A stretch of DNA of 61,945 nucleotides from an uncultured beta proteobacterium (GTDB lineage: Bacteria > Pseudomonadota > Gammaproteobacteria > Burkholderiales > Burkholderiaceae): positions 1 to 61,945 of the forward strand of contig CAIZRK010000026.1 of the NCBI GenBank assembly GCA_903935355.1, in the 5' to 3' direction. The translations under genes were made by a program, and so were the position numbers. The notes beneath the pieces are model-generated. The model was not told the origin of the DNA and ran no database searches. It saw nothing but the letters and a program-made list of their open reading frames with translations. Shown in pieces: positions 8,642-18,968 of this stretch. Within the stretch, counting starts at the first letter, position 1; the number at the start of each line of letters is the position of its first letter.

Positions 8642-10906
8642 TTAATGCGTCAGTGCCATAAATAATTTTGGAAGTTGTTCAGGTAAGTTCTCAATGTGAT
8701 CTATCACCGTGTAATGCTTTCCAAAAATATCACCAACATATTGATCAGCATTGCGGTCTAAATTAATACAGTAGGTAAAGATGCCCATCTGATCTAAATC
8801 AAGTACTGCTTGCCGTGTATCCTTAATCAGTAAATTCTCATCAGCAGTATCAATATCTGAAGGTTGGCCATCAGTCAAGATCAGCATTAATTTTTTATCT
8901 GCTGTTTGATTAGAAAGGTAGTGGGCTGCATGCCGCATAGGAGCTCCCATACGGGTGGAATATTGAGCTTTCATACCAGCTAGCCTCGCTTTGACATCAT
9001 CGTTCCATTCTTCACCATACCCTTTGATATGAAGATAACTGACGTTGTGGCGCGAGTTGGAGTTAAATCCTGCTATTGCAAATGGATCACCAAGTACTTG
9101 AATGGAGCTAGCTAATAAAGAGACCGCTTCTTGACTAAGCTCCAAGACGGTTTGATTGGAGGCGTCCATCTTTTGATTTAGTGACTCTGATAAATCTAGC
9201 AACAACATAACCGCAATGTTGCGGCCATTATTTTTATGGCTCATATTGATGCGGGGATCAGGCTGGTTGCCGCTCTTTAGGTCAATGAGCGAGCGTAGAG
9301 CAATATCTAAATCCAGTTCATCCCCTTCTTCTTGGTAGCGTATCCGCACCTGATTCTGGGGTTTTAATAAGTCTAGTAGACGCTTTAAGCGCTTGACTAG
9401 GGCAGCGTGTTTTTCAAGAATCCGATCTATATAGCTCGGATCGCCTTTTGGATGAAGGCTTTCATAAAGACTAACCCAATCTGGCCTAAATGTTTGACTT
9501 GCATAATCCCATTCTGGATAGTGACGGGGTGGTAGTGCTTGGATTTCTTCGCTAACTTGGGACAAATTTTCTAGGTCAAACTGCTCTTCATCATCACTTA
9601 GTTCAAGAAACTTCCATAAAGACCGATTGTCATCACGATAACTAATTTCAGTATCTTTAAAGTAAGTATTGGGCAATTGATCACTTTGTAAGCGGGTTTT
9701 TGCTATATACGATAGGGCTTGAGTGACAACCTGCTCAGTACTGATATCGTTTAAAGCCAATTGGTCCCGTATATTTTTAGAAAATTCAATCAGCTTTACA
9801 TCTCGGTAGCCATGTGCCGGATCAATGATGGCTCTAGATAGCATACATAAGCGATGACGAATACAGGAATGTGTTTGGGGATTGCATTCCCCTTCAATTG
9901 GTTTTGGATGAAGCGTCAAAAATAGCTTTGCTAAGCCTGGATAGCGTTTCATAGCTAAAAAATCGATCCGAGCGTCTTCAATAAACTCAATTGCCATGCG
10001 CTGCAGTGGGCTAAAGTTATCAGCAAAGATGCGAGTACTCCAAGTACGATGTGCTGCGATATGGGCTAATGCCGCTCTATAGCGATCTATACCAGTAATA
10101 TGGTTTAGCTCCTCATATACATCCGGCAGTCGGATGCCTTGCTGGTCATAGTAAGGCGCATGAATAAGTGATTCATCGATTTCAGTGGGGTAGGGCACTA
10201 TAAAATCTTGATCATTCCAAAGTCCCAATAGATAAAGATCTAATTTTCTGGTGTGATCGACTAATAAAGTACCATGCCGTTCTCGCTGTAAGACTGCCTT
10301 ACTGTCTGAGGTTTTTATCTGAAAGTAGGCTCTTTGATTTTCTGGATGATGATGATAGTTTCGGATGCCGTATTCGACCCAATTCTTTAGCCCTTGCACA
10401 CTTAAAGCAGTGAGTAATTTTGGCGACTGCAAAAAAAAGTCAGTAAGACTTGGGCTAGCATAGGTTAGATGAATGCCATGAATGGAGGTGCTAGTGCGAT
10501 TCATTAAATTAATCGCAATTGATGTGTATTGCTTTAACAGATCTTCAGAAGGTAGACGTCTAGTGATTGCAGGTAATGACTCTAGGAAAAAAGTAATAGC
10601 ATTGGCATTTGGGGATTTCCAAATGGCATAGATAGCATCCTTGATGATGGGAAGCGAAGCTTCACCAATCACAGCGGCAACTTGAGGCCACTTTTGCAAG
10701 AAGAGGAGCATGGGCTCAACCCCTCTGCCCATGCCGCCTAAAAAACGGGCTTGGTCTATATAGCTATCTATTCCCTGGGGACTCAGAATGATCTTAGCCT
10801 CCCGCATACACTCATCAAACACTTCATTAATTTGTGGAAAACGACTATCGAGCTGCTCTCTGTAAAAGCTATTTTCTTTTACTTTGTTGATCGAAGTAAT
10901 TTGCAT
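8642..10906 (-). CDS. cbbO: RuBisCO activase subunit CbbO (VWA domain)
   Basis: A 754-aa protein with a C-terminal von Willebrand factor A domain carrying the MIDAS motif DxSxS near residue 571 (DLSES), followed by the TDG loop (ILTDGQPSD, near 690). This layout is the CbbO/NorD type. CbbO partners the AAA+ hexamer CbbQ and is thought to bind RuBisCO so that the motor can release inhibitory sugar phosphates. The gene lies nine bases downstream of cbbQ and third in the cbbM transcript, which favours CbbO over NorD (no nitric oxide reductase genes are present). By partner it should be the CbbQ2O2 type that serves form II enzyme. Confidence 0.9.
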   Translation of the reverse strand: MQITSINKVKENSFYREQLDSRFPQINEVFDECMREAKIILSPQGIDSYIDQARFLGGMGRGVEPMLLFLQKWPQVAAVIGEASLPIIKDAIYAIWKSPNANAITFFLESLPAITRRLPSEDLLKQYTSIAINLMNRTSTSIHGIHLTYASPSLTDFFLQSPKLLTALSVQGLKNWVEYGIRNYHHHPENQRAYFQIKTSDSKAVLQRERHGTLLVDHTRKLDLYLLGLWNDQDFIVPYPTEIDESLIHAPYYDQQGIRLPDVYEELNHITGIDRYRAALAHIAAHRTWSTRIFADNFSPLQRMAIEFIEDARIDFLAMKRYPGLAKLFLTLHPKPIEGECNPQTHSCIRHRLCMLSRAIIDPAHGYRDVKLIEFSKNIRDQLALNDISTEQVVTQALSYIAKTRLQSDQLPNTYFKDTEISYRDDNRSLWKFLELSDDEEQFDLENLSQVSEEIQALPPRHYPEWDYASQTFRPDWVSLYESLHPKGDPSYIDRILEKHAALVKRLKRLLDLLKPQNQVRIRYQEEGDELDLDIALRSLIDLKSGNQPDPRINMSHKNNGRNIAVMLLLDLSESLNQKMDASNQTVLELSQEAVSLLASSIQVLGDPFAIAGFNSNSRHNVSYLHIKGYGEEWNDDVKARLAGMKAQYSTRMGAPMRHAAHYLSNQTADKKLMLILTDGQPSDIDTADENLLIKDTRQAVLDLDQMGIFTYCINLDRNADQYVGDIFGKHYTVIDHIENLPEQLPKLFMALTH

Positions 10907-10915
10907 TGAGTATGC

Positions 10916-11719
10916 TTAGGCAAATACGATGTCGATAGTATGTTCTAAGGTGGCACTAATATCATGATCATCAGTGATCGGGCGCACTAATGCCATAAGG
11001 CAGGCATCTCTCGGATTAATGCCTTGCCCAATAAGGCTAGCAGCATAAACTAGCAATCGAGTAGAAATCCCTTCATCTAAACCATGCCCTTTGAGTTTGC
11101 GTGCTACTTGAGCAATCTGGCTTAGTTTTTGAGCTGTTGTGAGATCAATGCCTGTTTCCATTGCCACGATACTAGCTTCTACTTGCTCGCTAGGATAGTC
11201 AAAATCAAAACCTACAAAACGTTGCTTGGTAGACTGCTTTAAATCTTTCATGAGGCTTTGATAGCCTGGGTTATATGAAATTACCAACTGAAAATCTGGA
11301 TGTGCATGTATTAGTTCTCCGCGCTTATCTAGGGGTAATTGTCGGCGATGATCGGTCAGCGGATGAATCACAACAGTGGTATCTTGCCGGGCTTCTACCA
11401 CCTCATCGAGATAGCAAATCGCGCCCATTCTGACGGCACTAGTGAGCGGCCCATCTAACCAGCGAGTGCCATTAGATTCTAATAAGTAGCGTCCAAGTAA
11501 GTCTGAAGCAGTCATGTCCTCATTGCAAGCGACAGTGATTAATGGCTTATTGAGTTTCCAGGCCATGTACTCCACAAAGCGAGATTTACCACAACCAGTT
11601 GGACCCTTAAGCATGACAGGTAATCGTGCGTGATATGCGGCCTCGTATAAAGCAATTTCATTTGCTTGAGCTTGATAAAAAGGCTCTTTCTCAATCTGGT
11701 ATTGCATGGCTTCTGACAT
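10916..11719 (-). CDS. cbbQ: RuBisCO activase ATPase CbbQ (MoxR-type AAA+)
   Basis: A 267-aa MoxR-family AAA+ ATPase with Walker A GPTGCGKS (about 39-46) and Walker B ending YLDEVVEA (about 100-107), followed by sensor residues in VISYNPGYQS. CbbQ hexamers use ATP hydrolysis with CbbO to reactivate inhibited RuBisCO. NorQ is a close relative with the same fold, but the position directly after cbbM and before cbbO supports CbbQ. An 84-base gap containing a strong hairpin separates it from cbbM, so its transcript level may be lower than that of cbbM. Confidence 0.92.
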   Translation of the reverse strand: MSEAMQYQIEKEPFYQAQANEIALYEAAYHARLPVMLKGPTGCGKSRFVEYMAWKLNKPLITVACNEDMTASDLLGRYLLESNGTRWLDGPLTSAVRMGAICYLDEVVEARQDTTVVIHPLTDHRRQLPLDKRGELIHAHPDFQLVISYNPGYQSLMKDLKQSTKQRFVGFDFDYPSEQVEASIVAMETGIDLTTAQKLSQIAQVARKLKGHGLDEGISTRLLVYAASLIGQGINPRDACLMALVRPITDDHDISATLEHTIDIVFA

Positions 11720-11733
11720 AGTGATCTTTCAAG

Positions 11734-11761
11734 TTCACAAAGCCCCTAGGAGCTTTGTGAA
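11734..11761 (-). other. Perfect 10-bp hairpin between cbbM and cbbQ
   Basis: Arms TTCACAAAGC (11734-11743) and GCTTTGTGAA (11752-11761) are perfectly complementary around an 8-base loop. No U-run follows in the direction of transcription, so a classical intrinsic terminator is unlikely. A stem here could protect the 3' end of a processed cbbM mRNA or lower readthrough into cbbQO. Three tandem copies of a YGCTAA hexamer (11785-11802) lie between it and the cbbM stop codon, overlapping that stop in part. Confidence 0.6.
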
Positions 11762-11803
11762 TATTCTAAGAAAAGAACTACTGACGCTAATGCTAACGCT
11801 AAA

Positions 11804-13183
11804 TTACTTATGCGCGCCTAATTTTTCACGCCAGCCTGGGTAAATTAAATCAGCATCACCTGGGAAGGATTCAAATGCACGAGCAAATTCTTTATGCTCT
11901 TTCGCATATTCAATTGGATCTATACCAGCCTTCCAGCATTCATATGATTGGCGAAGTGAGATAGCGCCTGCTGCAGGAGAATCAATATGCCCATAAGCAC
12001 CGCCACCAGCTGTATTAATGACGTTGCCATGACCTAAATTCTCAAAGAAAGCAGGTAAACGCAAAGCATTCATACCACCTGAAATAATGGGTGTAGTAGG
12101 TTTCATACCATACCATTTTTGCAAGTAGACGGGACCTTGAGCTTCATCACGTTCAATCATGTAAGCAATAATCTTGTCATCATTTTCACCTTCCATTTTG
12201 CCAAAACCCATAGTGCCAACGTGGATACCAGAGGCCCCTTGCAAGCGAGACATTTTAGCCAGCACAAATGCGGTATAGCCACGCTTTGCTGATGGAGAGG
12301 TCACCGCACCATGGCCGGCGCGATGATAGTGCAAATATTGATTAGGATATTGACGACGTGCAGTTGTCACCATGCCAGGACCGCCAACATAGCCATCGAC
12401 CAAGAAAGCTACTTTATCTGCGTCTGGGCCAAAGGTTTCTAAAACGTAATCAGCGCGAGCACACATTTCATAATGATCATCGGCAGTAATATTTGCAGAA
12501 AATAATTTAGCTTGACCAGTTTCATCTTGAGCACGCTTCATCGCATCAGCAACAAGTGGCAGAACTTTTTTCATCGGGCAAAATACTTGATTGCCTTGAG
12601 GCTCATCGTTTTTAATGAAATCACCACCAAGCCAGAATTGATATGCCGCGTGAGCAAATGGCTCTGGACGTAAACCTAGCTTAGGCTTAATGATGGTTCC
12701 GGCAATGTAACCGCCATCTTTTACTGGCCTACCTAGAATGCGCCACAAATCAGATATATCTTTTGCTGGACCATCGAATAATTGGATGACGCGCTCTGGC
12801 ACATAAAAGTCATGAATCTTGGCATGCTCAATATCACCCATCCCTTGGTTGTTACCAATGGCTAGGGTTAAAAATGAGACCAACATCATGCGGCCATCAG
12901 TAATATTGCGATCAAAAAGCTCAACTGGATAAGCAATGCGCATATCTTCAGTAGCTTCGTCAATGTAATAAACTAGGGCATCTACCCCACGGGTGAAATC
13001 ATCTGTAGTACTTACTTCAACATTAGTACCGGTAGAAGATTCTGCAGCAAAGTGGGCTGCTGCCTCTAAGTAACCATGACCAGCTTTGGGTTTCATTTTG
13101 TAGGCAACCAAAATATGTTGCCCGTTTTTAATTAAGTCCTCTTCTTTAAGGCTTAAATCAGCATAGCGATTTGATTGATCCAT
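11804..13183 (-). CDS. cbbM: Form II ribulose-1,5-bisphosphate carboxylase/oxygenase
   Basis: Form II RuBisCO large subunit, 459 aa, the usual CbbM length. It carboxylates RuBP to two 3-phosphoglycerates and needs no small subunit. The active-site stretch GGDFIKNDE places the carbamylated lysine at 191 and the metal ligands at D193 and E194. Loop 6 is present as [10 protein letters not shown] (about 323-332). Form II enzymes have low CO2/O2 specificity and suit low-oxygen or high-CO2 settings. No cbbL or cbbS is in the window. A GGAG site precedes the ATG. It heads cbbM-cbbQ-cbbO and is probably controlled by CbbR. Confidence 0.98.
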   Translation of the reverse strand: MDQSNRYADLSLKEEDLIKNGQHILVAYKMKPKAGHGYLEAAAHFAAESSTGTNVEVSTTDDFTRGVDALVYYIDEATEDMRIAYPVELFDRNITDGRMMLVSFLTLAIGNNQGMGDIEHAKIHDFYVPERVIQLFDGPAKDISDLWRILGRPVKDGGYIAGTIIKPKLGLRPEPFAHAAYQFWLGGDFIKNDEPQGNQVFCPMKKVLPLVADAMKRAQDETGQAKLFSANITADDHYEMCARADYVLETFGPDADKVAFLVDGYVGGPGMVTTARRQYPNQYLHYHRAGHGAVTSPSAKRGYTAFVLAKMSRLQGASGIHVGTMGFGKMEGENDDKIIAYMIERDEAQGPVYLQKWYGMKPTTPIISGGMNALRLPAFFENLGHGNVINTAGGGAYGHIDSPAAGAISLRQSYECWKAGIDPIEYAKEHKEFARAFESFPGDADLIYPGWREKLGAHK

Positions 13184-13235
13184 CTGACATCTCCATTCGG
13201 TTGGTTTGATAAGAGGGCCTTGACCCCTTGATCGA

Positions 13236-13241
13236 ACTATA
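13236..13241 (-). promoter_or_regulatory. Candidate -10 element of the cbbM promoter
   Basis: The minus strand reads TATAGT here, about 53 bases before the cbbM start codon. No good -35 hexamer is visible at 16-18 bases, which fits a promoter that needs an activator such as CbbR. Prediction by eye only. Confidence 0.4.
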
Positions 13242-13255
13242 CGAAGGAAATACCA

Positions 13256-13282
13256 TAAGTAATATTCATTTATTTTTCTTAA
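13256..13282. promoter_or_regulatory. Candidate CbbR operator upstream of cbbM
   Basis: LysR-type CbbR sites follow TNA-N7-TNA. This stretch holds TAA-N7-TCA (13256-13268), TAA-N7-TTA (13260-13272) and TTA-N7-TAA (13270-13282), placed just upstream of the predicted cbbM -10 element. A palindrome with 9-base arms (TTTTTCTTA / TAAGAAAAA, 13273-13295) overlaps the last one. The region is AT-rich, so chance matches are likely, but position and orientation fit an activator site. Confidence 0.45.
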
Positions 13283-13302
13283 AACATAAGAAAAAACTGA
13301 TG

Positions 13303-14214
13303 TTATGCCCAGACGGCAATTCTAGGACCGCCTTGCTCAATTACAAACTCTTTAAAGGCTTTGGCTGCTGGTGAGAGTTTTTTTTGATCTCTATGGGTAA
13401 TGTACCAATGCCCTATATGAGGTAGACCCAAAATATCTACTAAGGCAATGTGACCAGTACTTAGCTCATGTCTAACGGTTCTCAGAGATAAAAAACTTAA
13501 GCCCATTCCTGCCATAACTGCCTGCTTAATGGTTTCATTACTAGGCATTTCCATAGCGATGTTTAATGGAATATGGTGTTCATCAAATAGTCTTTCCATC
13601 GCCTGCCTAGTGCCTGAGCCTATTTCCCTCACGACAAATTCTTGATCCTCAAGCTCCTTAAAGGCCAACCGTTTACGACGAGAAAGAGGGTGATTTGGGC
13701 TTGAAACAATTGCCATGGGGTTGGTAACAAAAGGGGTTGCATCGCAAGCCATCTCTTGGGGAACGCGTCCCATAATCACTAAATCAACCTCATTTCTGGC
13801 TAGCATAGCCAAAATATTCTCGCGATTGTCAATTTTTAAAGTGACTTTGATGCCAGGAAAGAGTTTACGAAACTCCACTAGCAACATGGGTACAAAGTAT
13901 TTGGTGGTACTGACAATGCCTAGATAAATCATTCCTTGCCCTAAATTACGGTGCCCAGCCATGATGGCCTCTAAGTCCTTTAATTCAGAATTCACCGATA
14001 AGGCATGCTCTAAAAAGGCACCTCCAGCACTAGTTAGCTGTATGTTTCTGCCAATAGGTTCAAGTAGGGGGATGCCAAAAACATCCTCTAACTGCTTGAT
14101 TTGCATAGAAATTGCGGGCTGGGTAACGTAAAGCTTATCGGCAGCTTTAGAGATTGACTTTTCTTTAGCCACTTCAATAAAGGTATGGATTTGCTTTAGG
14201 GTGTACGGGCGCAT
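13303..14214 (-). CDS. cbbR: LysR-type regulator of the CBB genes, CbbR
   Basis: LysR-family regulator of 303 aa with an N-terminal winged helix-turn-helix (residues about 1-60; [22 protein letters not shown] recognition region) and a periplasmic-binding-protein-like effector domain (about 90-295). Its position between the divergent fbp operon and the codirectional cbbM operon identifies it as CbbR, which senses CBB metabolites such as RuBP and activates transcription. It is transcribed toward cbbM, so both target promoters flank it. Confidence 0.93.
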   Translation of the reverse strand: MRPYTLKQIHTFIEVAKEKSISKAADKLYVTQPAISMQIKQLEDVFGIPLLEPIGRNIQLTSAGGAFLEHALSVNSELKDLEAIMAGHRNLGQGMIYLGIVSTTKYFVPMLLVEFRKLFPGIKVTLKIDNRENILAMLARNEVDLVIMGRVPQEMACDATPFVTNPMAIVSSPNHPLSRRKRLAFKELEDQEFVVREIGSGTRQAMERLFDEHHIPLNIAMEMPSNETIKQAVMAGMGLSFLSLRTVRHELSTGHIALVDILGLPHIGHWYITHRDQKKLSPAAKAFKEFVIEQGGPRIAVWA

Positions 14215-14241
14215 GTCTAATTATCAGCTAAACCTGATGCA

Positions 14242-14268
14242 TAAGCAAATATTAGTGATTGGATTTTA
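14242..14268. promoter_or_regulatory. Candidate tandem CbbR sites in the cbbR-fbp intergenic region
   Basis: Two matches to the CbbR consensus TNA-N7-TNA lie side by side: TAA-N7-TTA at 14242-14254 and TGA-N7-TTA at 14256-14268, offset by 14 bases. GCATAA (14239-14244) and TTATGC (14266-14271) bracket them as an inverted repeat. The pair sits about 55-85 bases before the fbp start and 30-55 before the divergent cbbR start, the usual place for dual activation and autoregulation. Confidence 0.5.
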
Positions 14269-14324
14269 TGCTTCCTAATCGCTACATTTAATCCATCGAA
14301 TAGTAATACTAACTAGGAGGCAGC

Positions 14325-15386
14325 ATGCATTTAGGGCGCACCACATTATCTAAATTCTTAATTCAACAGCTCCAAGCTGAAGGGAAAAGTGATCTAGCTG
14401 CCTTATTAGTTGATGTTGCTGCAGCTGTTAAAGCTATTTCTGCGATGACTGCTAAGGGCGGGTTAGCCGATATCTTGGGAAGCTTGGAAACTCAAAATAT
14501 TCAAGGCGAAACACAGAAAAAATTAGATGTCTTATCCGATCAAGCCTTTATTAATACCTTTAAGTATGGAGGTTTGGTTGCTGGTTTAGCCTCTGAAGAA
14601 AATGATGATCCGATTACAGTAAATGATCTAGAAAAAAGAGGTCCATTTTTAGCGGTCTTTGATCCATTAGATGGTTCTTCTAATATTGATGTCAATGTTT
14701 CTGTTGGTTCTATTTTTTCAATCTTAGAAGCGCCGAAAGATCGCGATCCAACATTGGCTGATTATCTTCAGCCTGGCACCAAACAGTTGGCTGCAGGCTA
14801 TGCGATTTATGGCCCTTCTACGATGTTAGTTATTACCGTTGGTAAAGGTACACATGGATTTACATTAGATCGTGAGGTTGGTAATTTTGTAATGACCCAC
14901 GCTAATATTCAAATTCCGGTTGATACCAGTGAATTTGCAATTAATACTAGTAACGAACGTTTTTGGGAGCCACCAATTCATCGTTATGTAACAGAATGCA
15001 AAGCTGGTAAAACCGATATTCGAGCACGTGATTTTAATATGCGCTGGATTGCTAGTATGGTTGCAGACGTGCATCGTATTCTCATGCGTGGCGGTGTGTT
15101 TATGTACCCCAAAGATACTAAAGATCTCTCTAAGCCTGGACGTTTGCGTTTAATGTACGAGGCAAATCCCATGAGCTTTGTGATTGAGCAAGCGGGTGGC
15201 TTAGGTTCAACTGGCCGAGCACGCGTTATGGAAGTCCAGCCAGACAATATACATCAACGTGTGCCAGTCATCTTGGGCTCACGCAATGAAGTAGAGCGTA
15301 TTGAAAAGTATCACCGCGAATTCGATAGCGGTGAAGATAGTAAATATTCCTCACCGTTGTTTAGTGACCGCTCTTTGTACCGCTAA
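14325..15386 (+). CDS. cbbF: Class I fructose-1,6-bisphosphatase
   Basis: FBPase of 353 aa, hydrolysing fructose 1,6-bisphosphate, and in many CBB bacteria also sedoheptulose 1,7-bisphosphate, in the regenerative arm of the cycle. The metal- and phosphate-binding signature DPLDGSSN is at 113-120. The second conserved region (YMYPKDTKD-like, about 260-270) and the C-terminal substrate segment are intact. An AGGAGG site sits four bases before the ATG. It is the first gene of the nine-gene CBB operon transcribed away from cbbR. Confidence 0.95.
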   Translation: MHLGRTTLSKFLIQQLQAEGKSDLAALLVDVAAAVKAISAMTAKGGLADILGSLETQNIQGETQKKLDVLSDQAFINTFKYGGLVAGLASEENDDPITVNDLEKRGPFLAVFDPLDGSSNIDVNVSVGSIFSILEAPKDRDPTLADYLQPGTKQLAAGYAIYGPSTMLVITVGKGTHGFTLDREVGNFVMTHANIQIPVDTSEFAINTSNERFWEPPIHRYVTECKAGKTDIRARDFNMRWIASMVADVHRILMRGGVFMYPKDTKDLSKPGRLRLMYEANPMSFVIEQAGGLGSTGRARVMEVQPDNIHQRVPVILGSRNEVERIEKYHREFDSGEDSKYSSPLFSDRSLYR

Positions 15387-15407
15387 TCCATCCTATAAGG
15401 GGCAATC

Positions 15408-16280
15408 ATGTCTATTAAATTTCCAATCGTAGCTGTTACGGGTTCTTCAGGCGCTGGTACGACCACCGTGATGAAGAGCTTTCAACATATATTTAGACGC
15501 GATGGCATTAAGGCGCAAGTTTTAGAAGGCGATTCAATGCATCGTTACGACCGCTTGGCGATGCGTGAGCATATGAAAAAAGAGTTAGCTAGTGGTAATC
15601 AACACTTTAGCCACTTTGGCCCAGAAGCGAATCTACTCTCTGAGCTTGAAGGCATATTTAAAGAATTTGGTGAAACTGGTCAAGGTAAATACCGCAAGTA
15701 TATTCATGATGCAGCAGAGGGTGCTGAGTTTAAGCAAGAGCCAGGTACCTTTACGCCATGGAAAGATATGGAGCCAGGATCTGACCTCTTATTTTATGAA
15801 GGTTTGCATGGTGCCTATGTTGGCGATAGCGTTAATGTTGCTAAACATGTTGATTTATTGGTTGGGGTAGTTCCGATCATTAACTTAGAGTGGATTCAGA
15901 AACTGCATCGAGATCAAAATATGCGCGGTTATTCACAAGATGCAGTGGTGGATACAATTTTGCGCCGTATGCCTGATTACATGAAGCATATCTGCCCACA
16001 GTTTTCTAAAACACACGTTAATTTTCAGCGGGTACCGACTGTTGATACGTCTAACCCATTTATTGCTAAAGATATTCCTAGTGCAGATGAGAGCATGGTT
16101 GTCATTCGTTTCGCAAATCCCAAGGGCATTGATTTTCCATATCTGATTTCTATGCTGGGCGGTTCAATGATGACCAGGCCAAATACCTTAGTTATCCCAG
16201 GCGGCAAGATGGGGTTAGCGATGCAACTTATTTTTACACCGATGATGTTGCGTTTAATTGATACAAAACGTCGCGCTTAA
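15408..16280 (+). CDS. cbbP: Phosphoribulokinase
   Basis: Phosphoribulokinase of 290 aa, the usual octameric bacterial class I length. It phosphorylates ribulose 5-phosphate to RuBP and is diagnostic of the CBB cycle together with RuBisCO. The N-terminal P-loop GSSGAGTTT (12-20) and the following Asp/His region (EGDSMHRYDR, about 40-49) are typical. It lies about 20 bases after cbbF with an AAGGGG site. Confidence 0.97.
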   Translation: MSIKFPIVAVTGSSGAGTTTVMKSFQHIFRRDGIKAQVLEGDSMHRYDRLAMREHMKKELASGNQHFSHFGPEANLLSELEGIFKEFGETGQGKYRKYIHDAAEGAEFKQEPGTFTPWKDMEPGSDLLFYEGLHGAYVGDSVNVAKHVDLLVGVVPIINLEWIQKLHRDQNMRGYSQDAVVDTILRRMPDYMKHICPQFSKTHVNFQRVPTVDTSNPFIAKDIPSADESMVVIRFANPKGIDFPYLISMLGGSMMTRPNTLVIPGGKMGLAMQLIFTPMMLRLIDTKRRA

Positions 16281-16303
16281 TTTAACAATAAAGACTACCT
16301 ACT

Positions 16304-18295
16304 ATGGCCTCCACTGCCCAAGACAGAATATTAGCTAATGCAATTCGTTTCTTATCGATTGATGCTGTAGAGAAATCTAAATCAGGTCATCCAGGTGCCC
16401 CTATGGGTATGGCTGATATTGCTGAAGTGTTGTGGCGTAAGAAGCTTAAACACAATCCAGCAGATCCGCATTGGGCTAATCGAGATCGTTTCATATTATC
16501 TAATGGCCATAGTTCTATGCTGTTGTATTCATTACTGCATTTGACAGGCTACGCAGTGACGATTGAGGACATTAAGAACTTTCGGCAACTCCATAGCATT
16601 ACAGCAGGCCACCCCGAGGTAGGCATGACTCCTGGAGTTGAAACTACCACTGGACCATTAGGTCAAGGCTTAGCCAATGCGGTAGGTATGGCATTAGCAG
16701 AAAAAATCTTAGCAAAACGTTTTAACCGCCCTCATCACGAGATTGTCAATCATCAAACTTATGCTTTTATGGGGGATGGTTGTTTAATGGAAGGTATCAG
16801 CCATGAAGCTTGTTCATTGGCAGGGGTTTGGGGCTTAAACAAACTGATTTGTTTTTATGACGATAACGGCATTTCGATTGATGGCCATGTAGAGGGTTGG
16901 TTCAAAGACGATACCGCGATGCGCTTTAAGTCATATGGCTGGAATGTGATTGGGCCGATTGACGGTCATGATGCTGAGCAAATTGAACAAGCAATTAATC
17001 AAGCCCAAGCACAAACTGAACAACCTAGCCTGATTATTTGCAAAACAACCATCGGCTGGGGCTCCCCCAATATGGCGGGAACTCATGATGTTCATGGCGC
17101 CCCTTTAGGCGAAAAAGAAACGGCAGCCACTCGAGAAGATTTGGCTTGGCCTCATGTCCCCTTTGAGATTCCCCAAGAGATTGCTTCTACATGGAATGCA
17201 CTTGAAGCCGGTAAAAAATTGCAATTAGCCTGGGATCGGCAATTTAGCGCTTATGCAAAAGCTTTTCCAGAATTAGCCACTGAATTTACCCGAGTTACGC
17301 TTGACAATCTCCCTGCAGACTGGAGTAAGACTAAAACAAGCTTACTTGATTTAGCTAAATCTATTAGCGTACCAACTGCGAGTCGTAAATCTTCCCAACA
17401 GGCATTAGATATCTTAGTAGCTGGCGTGCCTGAGCTTCTTGGGGGATCTGCCGATTTAACCGGATCAAATCTGACTGCAGGCAAAACAAGTAAAGCTTGG
17501 CATGCCCATCAAAAAGAAGATATTAATTACTTATCATATGGTGTGAGGGAATTTGGTATGAGCGCCATTATGAATGGCGTAGCCTTGCATAAAGGTTTGA
17601 TTCCATACGGCGGTACCTTTGCTGTATTTTCAGATTACGCCAGAAACGGCATCAGAATGAGCGCGCTCATGAAGTTAAGGGTAATTTATGTCTTAACGCA
17701 TGATTCGATTGGTCTTGGTGAGGATGGGCCAACCCATCAACCTATAGAGCATGCTGCTAGCTTGCGTTTAATTCCGGGTTTACATCTTTGGCGCCCTTGC
17801 GATGGTTTTGAGACTGCAGTAGCTTGGATTGAAAGTATTGAACGTCTAGATGGCCCGGCTGCCTTATTTTTATCACGCCAAAACTTGCCGCAATATTCTG
17901 GAACACGCGTACAAGCCCACGATATTTTAAAAGGGGGCTATATCCTCTCCGATTGTGATGGCGCTCCTGAAGCCGTCCTAATTGCAACTGGTTCAGAAGT
18001 CAGTTTAGCGATGCAAGCCCAAGAAAAATTGAGTGCATTGGGGCGCCGTGTTCGGGTGGTCTCGATGCCTTGCACTACTTTATTTGACGAGCAAGATGCT
18101 GCTTGGAAAGAGCATGTTTTACCTAAAGGAATCAAGCGTATTGCGATTGAAGCGGGACACCCTGATTTTTGGCGTAAATATGTTGGCCTTGAGGGTGAGG
18201 TTATTGGGATTAATCGCTTTGGTGAGTCCGCTCCGGCACCAGCTGTATATGAGTTGCTAGGTGTGACGGTTGATCGATTAGTTGCTTGTGTTTAA
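16304..18295 (+). CDS. cbbT: Transketolase
   Basis: Full-length transketolase of 663 aa. The thiamine diphosphate motif starting [13 protein letters not shown] (about 155-167) and the C-terminal domain are intact. It transfers two-carbon units among sugar phosphates in the regenerative arm of the CBB cycle and in the pentose phosphate pathway. It lies inside the CBB operon, about 20 bases after cbbP, with a weak ribosome binding site. Confidence 0.96.
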   Translation: MASTAQDRILANAIRFLSIDAVEKSKSGHPGAPMGMADIAEVLWRKKLKHNPADPHWANRDRFILSNGHSSMLLYSLLHLTGYAVTIEDIKNFRQLHSITAGHPEVGMTPGVETTTGPLGQGLANAVGMALAEKILAKRFNRPHHEIVNHQTYAFMGDGCLMEGISHEACSLAGVWGLNKLICFYDDNGISIDGHVEGWFKDDTAMRFKSYGWNVIGPIDGHDAEQIEQAINQAQAQTEQPSLIICKTTIGWGSPNMAGTHDVHGAPLGEKETAATREDLAWPHVPFEIPQEIASTWNALEAGKKLQLAWDRQFSAYAKAFPELATEFTRVTLDNLPADWSKTKTSLLDLAKSISVPTASRKSSQQALDILVAGVPELLGGSADLTGSNLTAGKTSKAWHAHQKEDINYLSYGVREFGMSAIMNGVALHKGLIPYGGTFAVFSDYARNGIRMSALMKLRVIYVLTHDSIGLGEDGPTHQPIEHAASLRLIPGLHLWRPCDGFETAVAWIESIERLDGPAALFLSRQNLPQYSGTRVQAHDILKGGYILSDCDGAPEAVLIATGSEVSLAMQAQEKLSALGRRVRVVSMPCTTLFDEQDAAWKEHVLPKGIKRIAIEAGHPDFWRKYVGLEGEVIGINRFGESAPAPAVYELLGVTVDRLVACV

Positions 18296-18311
18296 GAAAT
18301 AGGAGTTAACT

Positions 18312-18968
18312 ATGGCTTTAGTGATGTATGACCTAGATGGCACTTTGTTAGATACCGCAAGTGAAATTACTCAGGCAGTAAATCTTACGCTCGAGGAGTT
18401 TGGCTGTAGATATGTCGATGAGTCTGATGTCCGGCGCTGGATTGGTCATGGAACAGGTTGGCTAATGGAGCAAGCTTGGGCTGCAAATTCAGGGGGAAAG
18501 GTAGTGCCTTGGCACAAGGTGATGGAACGCTTTATTGTGAATTATGGCAATAGCGCTGGCACCTCTAGTCAGTTTTTTCCAAAAGTGATTGAAACACTCG
18601 AAAAGGTCAAGTCAATCGGAATTAAACAAGCCATTGTCACCAACAAAGAAACCAAATTTACAGACCGTATTCTTGCTAGTCATGACTTAAGAAAGTACTT
18701 TGATATGGTGATTTGTGGCGATACTCTGCCAATCAAAAAACCTCATCCTGGAGTGATTGAGCATTGCATTCATATGCTTGGTTCTTCGCCCGGTCACAGC
18801 TTATTTGTTGGCGACTCTGAGATTGATGTAGCCACTGCAAAAGCTGCCGGGGTTGTGTGTTGGGCTGTACCTTATGGCTATAACCATGGACGTTCAATCG
18901 TGATGGCAGATCCAGACAGAGTGGTACCCGATATTTCTGAGGTGCCTAATTACTTTCGGGGAATCTAA
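18312..18968 (+). CDS. cbbZ: Phosphoglycolate phosphatase (HAD family)
   Basis: HAD-superfamily hydrolase of 218 aa with the nucleophile motif DLDGTLLDT (about 8-16), the Ser/Thr motif in IVTNKE and the acidic motif [10 protein letters not shown]. In CBB operons this member removes phosphate from 2-phosphoglycolate, the product of RuBisCO oxygenation. An AGGAG site precedes the ATG, and its TAA stop overlaps the ATG of pgk by one base. A form II enzyme makes much phosphoglycolate in air, so co-expression is logical. Confidence 0.88.
   Translation: MALVMYDLDGTLLDTASEITQAVNLTLEEFGCRYVDESDVRRWIGHGTGWLMEQAWAANSGGKVVPWHKVMERFIVNYGNSAGTSSQFFPKVIETLEKVKSIGIKQAIVTNKETKFTDRILASHDLRKYFDMVICGDTLPIKKPHPGVIEHCIHMLGSSPGHSLFVGDSEIDVATAKAAGVVCWAVPYGYNHGRSIVMADPDRVVPDISEVPNYFRGI

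Noticed and set aside
8642..11719. NorQ-NorD (nitric oxide reductase accessory) identity for the MoxR-VWA pair
   Set aside because: No norB or norC is nearby and the genes directly follow cbbM, so CbbQ-CbbO is the better call.
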